Positions 59,226 to 64,000 of a stretch of 64,000 bases of DNA are shown here, piece by piece (position 1 is the first letter of the stretch; every line of letters starts with the position of its first letter). Origin of the DNA: Sphingosinicella microcystinivorans. Its GTDB lineage: Bacteria; Pseudomonadota; Alphaproteobacteria; Sphingomonadales; Sphingomonadaceae. Location: the NCBI RefSeq assembly GCF_003634215.1, contig NZ_RBWX01000007.1, positions 360,001 through 424,000 of the forward strand. The letters run 5' to 3'. Under the pieces are notes generated by a model. The model had not been told where the DNA came from and did not search any database. It saw only the letters and a list, made by a program, of their open reading frames with translations. Position numbers and translations under genes: made by a program.

Positions 59226-59810
59226 CTATCCCCACACCGCCTTCAGCCGCCGGTCCTGTCCGCAGCCGGAGCGATAGGCGCGGTAACGCAGCGCGTTCCG
59301 CTTCGCGAAATCCTGATGGTAGCCCTCGGCAGGGTAAAACGGCGTACTGCCGCGAATCGCCGTCGCCACCGGTTTGCCGAACTGCGCCTCGATCTGCGCG
59401 CGCGTGGTTTCGGCCATCGCGGCCTGCGCCTCGTTCAGCGCGAAAACCGCGGTATGGTAGGATGCGCCCTTGTCGCAGAACTGGCCGTCGGGATCGAACG
59501 GGTCGATATTGTGCCAAAAGGCGGTGAGCAGCTTCGCGTAAGTGGTTTTCGACGGGTCGTAGACGACGCGCACGGCTTCCAGATGTCCGGTGCCGCCTTG
59601 CACGACCTGCCGGTAAGTGGGGTTTTTCACGTTTCCGCCCGCAAAGCCGGAAACCGCTTCGATCACGCCCGGCTGCTTTTCCATGGCGGCCTCCGCGGAC
59701 CAGAAGCAGCCCATGGCGAAAATCGCCTCCGCGCGCGCTGGCGTCTCGGCGGGCGCGTAGCCTCCCAGGAGCAGCAGGCCGGGCAGCAGGGCGAGGGCGG
59801 CGCGTGTCAT
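59226..59810 (-). CDS. msrA: Peptide-methionine (S)-S-oxide reductase, exported
   Basis: 194 residues. A signal peptide (ALALLPGLLLLGGYAPA) precedes the catalytic GCFWSAEAAMEKQPGV with Cys35, then SGFAGG and GYHQDF-type text. It repairs methionine-S-sulfoxide in proteins, here probably in the periplasm. Overlaps msrB by 4 bp. Confidence 0.93.
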   Translation of the reverse strand: MTRAALALLPGLLLLGGYAPAETPARAEAIFAMGCFWSAEAAMEKQPGVIEAVSGFAGGNVKNPTYRQVVQGGTGHLEAVRVVYDPSKTTYAKLLTAFWHNIDPFDPDGQFCDKGASYHTAVFALNEAQAAMAETTRAQIEAQFGKPVATAIRGSTPFYPAEGYHQDFAKRNALRYRAYRSGCGQDRRLKAVWG

Positions 59811-60199
59811 TCCGTCTTTTCCGGTACGAATGCGAGCGAGACACCGTTGATGCAGTGGCGCTGGCCGGTGGGAAGCGGGCCGTCGTCGAACACGTGGCCG
59901 AGGTGACCGCCGCAGCGACCGCAGAGCAGCTCCGTCCGGACCATGCCGTGGCTATGGTCGGGGCGCTCGACGATGTCGCCCTCGGCGCGCGTGAAGCTCG
60001 GCCAGCCGCAGCCGCTGTCGAATTTGTCGGAGGAGCCGTAAAGCACCGCGCCGCAGCCTGCGCAGACAAACTCGCCCTCGCGCTTCTCGTCGTTGAGCGG
60101 GCTCGACCATGGGCGTTCCGTGCCCGCCTCGCGCAATATGCGATACTGTTCTGACGTCAGCCGGGCTTTCCACTCGGTTTCCGTCAGTCTCTTATCCAT
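59807..60199 (-). CDS. msrB: Peptide-methionine (R)-S-oxide reductase
   Basis: 130 residues from the ATG at 60199, chosen because AAAGGA is correctly spaced. Zinc cysteines are in FVCAGCGAVLY and LLCGRCGGHLGHVF, and the catalytic Cys is in GQRHCINGVSL. It repairs the R-sulfoxide and complements MsrA. No export signal is visible. Confidence 0.93.
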   Translation of the reverse strand: MDKRLTETEWKARLTSEQYRILREAGTERPWSSPLNDEKREGEFVCAGCGAVLYGSSDKFDSGCGWPSFTRAEGDIVERPDHSHGMVRTELLCGRCGGHLGHVFDDGPLPTGQRHCINGVSLAFVPEKTE

Positions 60200-60212
60200 C
60201 GTCATCGTCCTT

Positions 60213-60704
60213 TCAGGTTTTGGCCGGCACGAAGCCGAGCGCGTCGCCGTTGATGCAGTGCCGCATGCCCGTGGGCGGCGGCCCGTCGCTGAACACATGG
60301 CCGAGGTGCCCGCCGCAGCGGCGGCAGTGCACCTCGCGGCGGACCATGCCGAGCGTCAGGTCGGTCTTCATGGCGACCGCATTCGGTATCGCACGCGTGA
60401 AGCTCGGCCAGCCGGTGCCGCTGTCGTACTTGTCGGCGGAGCGGTAGAGCGGCAGCGCGCAGCCTGCGCAGATGAAGGTGCCCTTGCGCTTTTCCTTCAG
60501 CAGCGGGCTTGTGAAGGCGCGCTCGGTGCCCGCCTTGCGCAGGATATAATATTGCTCGCTCGTCAGGCGGCGTTTCCAGTCGGCATCGCTGTAGCGGACC
60601 GGGAAGTCACCAACCGGCTTATCATCCCCGGCAAGTGCCCAGCGTCCCATCAGGCCAGCGCCCAGCAACCCTGCGCCGAGTCCAAGAAATTCACGTCGGA
60701 TCAT
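60213..60704 (-). CDS. msrB: Peptide-methionine (R)-S-oxide reductase, Tat-exported paralogue
   Basis: 163 residues from ATG 60704 (GGAGG 8 nt upstream). The N-terminus MIRREFLGLGAGLLGAGL is a twin-arginine signal. The enzyme part has FICAGCALPLY, CRRCGGHLGHVF and GMRHCINGDAL as in MsrB. It should act in the periplasm with the exported MsrA. Second msrB in the same operon. Confidence 0.92.
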   Translation of the reverse strand: MIRREFLGLGAGLLGAGLMGRWALAGDDKPVGDFPVRYSDADWKRRLTSEQYYILRKAGTERAFTSPLLKEKRKGTFICAGCALPLYRSADKYDSGTGWPSFTRAIPNAVAMKTDLTLGMVRREVHCRRCGGHLGHVFSDGPPPTGMRHCINGDALGFVPAKT

Positions 60705-60758
60705 GCACACGACCTCCGTGGGACTATACGTATGAGCCGCCCAAAAGGTTACAAGCTT

Positions 60759-62930
60759 CTAAACGAAGCTGTAAGGGTCGATGTCCACCGCGACGCGCAC
60801 GTTCCGCGGGACCTCTGTGCCGCCCAGCCATTCCGCGATCAGCCCTTGCACGTCCGCCCGTCGCGCGGCGTGGACGAGAAGCCTGTGCCGGAAACGTCCG
60901 CGCAGCAGCGAGAGCGGCGCAGGCGCGGGGCCGAGGATGGTGAGGCCGTCGATTCCCGTGGGTGCGGCGCGGCCGATCGCGCGGGCGGTTGCGGCGACCT
61001 CCGCCTCGTCCGGCCCGGAAACGATGATCGCGGCGAGCCGACCGAACGGCGGCATCGCTGCGGCGCGCCGCGCCTCAGTCTCGGCGGCGTAGAAGCCGGG
61101 CGCGTCGCCCGCGACCAGCGCGGCGAGCACGGGCGCTTCGGGCTGGTGGGTCTGGATATAGACGTGTCCGGGCTTCTCGCCGCGCCCCGCGCGCCCGGCG
61201 ACCTGGCTGATCTGCTGAAAGCTGCGCTCGCCCGCGCGGAGGTCGCCGCCCTTCAGCGCAAGGTCCGCATCGACGACGCCGACGAGCGTCAGTTCGGGGA
61301 AGTGGTAGCCCTTGGTGATGAGCTGCGTGCCGATGAAGATGTCGATCTCGCCGGCAAGCGCGCTGTCCACGAGCGCCTTCGCCTGCGCGGGCGAGTGAAT
61401 CGTGTCCGACGTGACGAGCGCGACGTTCGCGTCCGGGAATAGCGCGGAGACCTCTTCGGCGATGCGCTCGACGCCGGGGCCGCAGGCGACGAGGCTGTGT
61501 TCCTCGCCGCACTCCGGGCAGGCGTCCGGCACGGCCTCCACCAGTCCGCAGTGGTGGCATTGCAGGCGCTTCACCAGCCGGTGCTCGACCATCCACGCCG
61601 TGCAGTTCGGGCATTCGATGCGCGTTCCGCAGTGGCGGCAGAGCGTCAGCGGGGCGTAACCGCGGCGGTTGAGGAACAGCAGCGATTGTTCGCCGCGCGC
61701 CAGCGTCTCCTTGATCGCCTCCACGAGCGGCGGTGCGAGCCAGCGGCCGGACTCGGGCGGCGTCACACGCAGGTCGATCGCTTCGATGCCGGGCATTTGC
61801 GCGCCGCCGAAACGGCTCGCGAGCTCAAGGTGACGGTATCGGCCGCGCGTGACCTGCGCCAGCGTCTCGATGGCGGGGGTCGCGGTGGCGAGGACGATGG
61901 GGATCGCCTCGATCTGCGCGCGCATCACGGCGACGTCGCGCGCGTGATAGGGGACGCCGTCTTCCTGCTTGAAGCTCGTCTCGTGCGCTTCGTCCACCAC
62001 GATGAGGCGCAGGTCGGGGTAGGGGAGGAACAGCGCAGAGCGCGCGCCCACGACCACCTTCGCCGTACCGCTTGCCGCCGCGCGCCAGGCAGCGCGGCGT
62101 TCGGAAGAGCGCAGATCGCTGTGCCACTGCACCGGCTTGCAGCCGAAGCGGGCCTCGAAGCGCCGGAGAAACGGTTCGGTGAGCGCGATCTCGGGGAGGA
62201 GGACGAGGGCCTGCCCCCCTGCATCGATCGCGGCGGCCACAGCCTCCAGATACGTCTCGGTCTTGCCCGACCCCGTGACGCCGTCGAGCAGGAAGGGCGC
62301 GAAGTCGTGTGCCTTCACCGCTGCGACGAGCGCCGAAGCAGCAGCGTCCTGTTCCGCTTCCAGCACGGGCGGGCCGAAATCGGGGTCGGGGAGGGGCGGC
62401 GCGCGGTCCACCGACACCGTTATGGGCTCGATCGCCCCTGCCGAGATGAGGCCGCGAATCACCGCGTCCGACACGCCCGACCATTCGGCAAGCTCGCGCA
62501 CCAGTCCCTGCGCATCGCCGAGCGAGGAAAGTGCGGCCTCCCGCTTTTCCGTCATGCGTTCGGGCAGGATGCCGGAAACCCGGTATTCGGTGACGGTGCG
62601 CGCGCCGTCGAGCGCGGCGGTGACCGAGAGCACCATGCGCAGCACGGCGGCGGGCGGCACCAGGTAGTACGCGGCAACCCACTCGACGAGCCGCCGCACG
62701 CTCGCCGGGATCGGCGGCACGGGCGCCACGCCGAGTATCGGCCGCAGTTTCGCGTCGGCGACTTCGGTCGTCGGCAGCCGGTCCGCCTCCCACACCACGC
62801 CGTGAAGTTCGCGCGGCCCGAGCGGCACACGGACCACGCTTCCCACCGGCACACCCTCCGCCGGCGCCCGGTAATCGAGCGGGCCGAGCGCGGCATTGCG
62901 GGTGAGAACACGGAGGCGGGCGGCGGGCAT
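60759..62930 (-). CDS. priA: Primosomal protein N' (replication restart helicase)
   Basis: 723 residues. N-terminal DNA-binding domain, then helicase motif [28 protein letters not shown] (DEAH), and the insert of four zinc pairs (CRHCG, CPNC, CHHCG, CPECG). [12 protein letters not shown] and [13 protein letters not shown] are motifs V/VI. It restarts stalled forks. Confidence 0.96.
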   Translation of the reverse strand: MPAARLRVLTRNAALGPLDYRAPAEGVPVGSVVRVPLGPRELHGVVWEADRLPTTEVADAKLRPILGVAPVPPIPASVRRLVEWVAAYYLVPPAAVLRMVLSVTAALDGARTVTEYRVSGILPERMTEKREAALSSLGDAQGLVRELAEWSGVSDAVIRGLISAGAIEPITVSVDRAPPLPDPDFGPPVLEAEQDAAASALVAAVKAHDFAPFLLDGVTGSGKTETYLEAVAAAIDAGGQALVLLPEIALTEPFLRRFEARFGCKPVQWHSDLRSSERRAAWRAAASGTAKVVVGARSALFLPYPDLRLIVVDEAHETSFKQEDGVPYHARDVAVMRAQIEAIPIVLATATPAIETLAQVTRGRYRHLELASRFGGAQMPGIEAIDLRVTPPESGRWLAPPLVEAIKETLARGEQSLLFLNRRGYAPLTLCRHCGTRIECPNCTAWMVEHRLVKRLQCHHCGLVEAVPDACPECGEEHSLVACGPGVERIAEEVSALFPDANVALVTSDTIHSPAQAKALVDSALAGEIDIFIGTQLITKGYHFPELTLVGVVDADLALKGGDLRAGERSFQQISQVAGRAGRGEKPGHVYIQTHQPEAPVLAALVAGDAPGFYAAETEARRAAAMPPFGRLAAIIVSGPDEAEVAATARAIGRAAPTGIDGLTILGPAPAPLSLLRGRFRHRLLVHAARRADVQGLIAEWLGGTEVPRNVRVAVDIDPYSFV

Positions 62931-63037
62931 CGGGCCCTTATGTAGGCGCGCGCGCGCGAAGGCAAAGCCGCGCTATGGACGCCCGGCGATTCGAATCGCT
63001 AAGGGCAGTTCAAACGCCTCTTTCGAAAGCCCGACCC

Positions 63038-63691
63038 ATGAAATTCTTTGTCGACACTGCCGACACCAAGGACATCGCCGACCTCGCCGCCACCGGGCTT
63101 CTCGACGGCGTGACGACGAACCCGAGCCTCATCCACAAGTCCGGCCGCGGCTTCGTGGAGGTCGTGACGGAGATCTGCGGGATCGTCGACGGTCCGGTTT
63201 CCGCCGAAGTTGTCGCGCTCGATCACGAGACGATGATGAAGGAGGCCGAAGTCCTCCGCAAAATCGCCGACAACATCGCGATCAAGGTGCCGCTCACCAT
63301 CGATGGGCTGAAGACCTGCAAGGCACTCACCAGCGACGGCACAATGGTGAACGTCACGCTCTGCTTCTCGGCGAATCAGGCGCTGCTCGCAGCGAAGGCC
63401 GGCGCGACGTTCATCTCGCCGTTCGTCGGTCGCCACGATGACAACGGCCTCGACGGGATGCAGCTCATCAGCGACATCCGCCTCATCTACGACAACTACG
63501 ACTTCGCGACCGAAATCCTCGTCGCCAGCATCCGTCACCCGATTCATGTGCTCGAATCGGCGAAGATCGGCGCGGACGTGATGACGGCGCCCCCGGCTGT
63601 GATCCGCGCGCTCTTCAACCACGTCCTCACCGACAAGGGCATCGCCGGCTTCCTCGCCGATTGGGAAAAGACCGGCCAGTCCATCCTGTAA
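63038..63691 (+). CDS. tal: Transaldolase (short, FSA/TalC type)
   Basis: 217 residues, the short family. [21 protein letters not shown], the Schiff-base lysine in [13 protein letters not shown], and [26 protein letters not shown]. It may act in the pentose phosphate pathway or as fructose-6-phosphate aldolase. Divergent from priA. Confidence 0.92.
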   Translation: MKFFVDTADTKDIADLAATGLLDGVTTNPSLIHKSGRGFVEVVTEICGIVDGPVSAEVVALDHETMMKEAEVLRKIADNIAIKVPLTIDGLKTCKALTSDGTMVNVTLCFSANQALLAAKAGATFISPFVGRHDDNGLDGMQLISDIRLIYDNYDFATEILVASIRHPIHVLESAKIGADVMTAPPAVIRALFNHVLTDKGIAGFLADWEKTGQSIL

Positions 63692-63733
63692 CGCTCAGCT
63701 TCTCTTAACCATGTCCGCGATAGAGTCGCGGGC

Positions 63734-64000
63734 ATGGCCGTTCTCGATTTCCAGTCCGAAGCGCTGGTTCGCCTCCGCACGCGGGTCGCCGTCCTCGGTG
63801 AAGCAAACAATGATCTGCTCGCCTATGCGCGCGGTCATGCAGGCGCCGTGCAGCAGATTCACGCCGCCGCGCTCGCCGCGATGGACGCGCAGGACTTCGA
63901 GCATCTGATCCATGTCGTCACGCAGGACTGGGTGGATATCCTCCGCATCGATGCCGTCGGCCTTGGGCTGACGACAAGCGGCCAGGGTATTCGCGCCAGT
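63734..64000 (+). CDS. DUF484 family protein, 3'-incomplete
   Basis: 89 residues seen from ATG 63734 to the window edge. MAVLDFQSEALVRLR then LGEANNDLLAYARGHAGAVQQIHAAALAAMDA is the DUF484 helix pair, with a GAF-like part starting QDWVDILRIDAVGL. In many proteobacteria it lies near xerC. Confidence 0.75.
   Translation, partial: MAVLDFQSEALVRLRTRVAVLGEANNDLLAYARGHAGAVQQIHAAALAAMDAQDFEHLIHVVTQDWVDILRIDAVGLGLTTSGQGIRAS

Noticed and set aside
61497-62945. 482-codon plus-strand frame opposite priA, and similar ones opposite the symporter (22833-24242).
   Set aside because: Antisense shadows of well-supported genes.

Overview
The window looks like a chromosomal segment of a GC-rich alphaproteobacterium, most likely in the Sphingomonadales. 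I infer this from the combination of rpsA next to ihfB with a lapA-pyrF-trpFBA-accD-folC run, a TIGR02300-type acidic zinc protein, a DUF4175 protein next to lysA, an rpmH-rnpA-yidD-yidC-engB cluster and an atpHAGDC operon. The organism call rests on recognised families only; no search was run.

Layout. (1) 1-6.9 kb: the end of a surface-polysaccharide locus (O-antigen ligase-like protein, two GT4 glycosyltransferases, an AsnB-type amidotransferase and a divergent alkaline-phosphatase-fold protein) with abrupt AT-rich patches inside otherwise GC-rich genes. It ends at a tRNA-Ala(GGC). (2) 7.1-24.3 kb: housekeeping genes (aroA, bfd-bfr, a WecB-type epimerase, cmk, rpsA, ihfB, lapA, pyrF, trpF, trpB, trpA, accD, folC), then an AmpG-like permease, a Rieske oxygenase and a dicarboxylate/amino-acid symporter. 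(3) 24.3-41.6 kb: comM (a Mg-chelatase-like AAA+ protein of natural transformation, YifB) split in two by an element of about 15.8 kb. (4) 41.8-64 kb: rpmH/rnpA/yidD/yidC/engB, a GST, a TlpA-like lipoprotein, argH, an LptM-like lipoprotein, lysA, a DUF4175 protein, galU, an esterase, the ATP synthase F1 operon, methionine sulfoxide reductases, priA, a transaldolase and the start of a DUF484 gene.

The inserted element is the part most worth attention. A large serine recombinase lies directly inside its left end. Joining the two comM pieces at a shared AG (CT on the comM strand) restores an exact 501-codon reading frame with an intact GGHNLL-FSGPPGAGKS Walker region. The two element ends joined the other way give a dyad whose GGTCT/AGACC arms lie exactly 21 nt on each side of the same dinucleotide. 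This defines attL, attR, attB and attP by reading alone.

Inside the element are two antirepressor genes (AntA-type and BRO-N-type) whose 3' parts are filled with 22-nt palindromes of constant geometry. Next comes a short module with a T7 gp13-like protein and a long helical, virion-protein-like product, but no recognisable capsid, portal, terminase or tail gene. After that come a second, small serine recombinase and a run of accessory genes: a DUF6161-like membrane protein, an FRG-domain protein, one intact and one apparently dead SRAP protein, and a thermonuclease-like protein. A small HTH protein lies near the right end. The element reads as a decayed temperate podovirus or a satellite-like element that uses comM as its target; which of these cannot be decided from this sequence.

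Another unusual arrangement is rpmH lying entirely inside the only available reading frame for rnpA, the layout known from Thermus.
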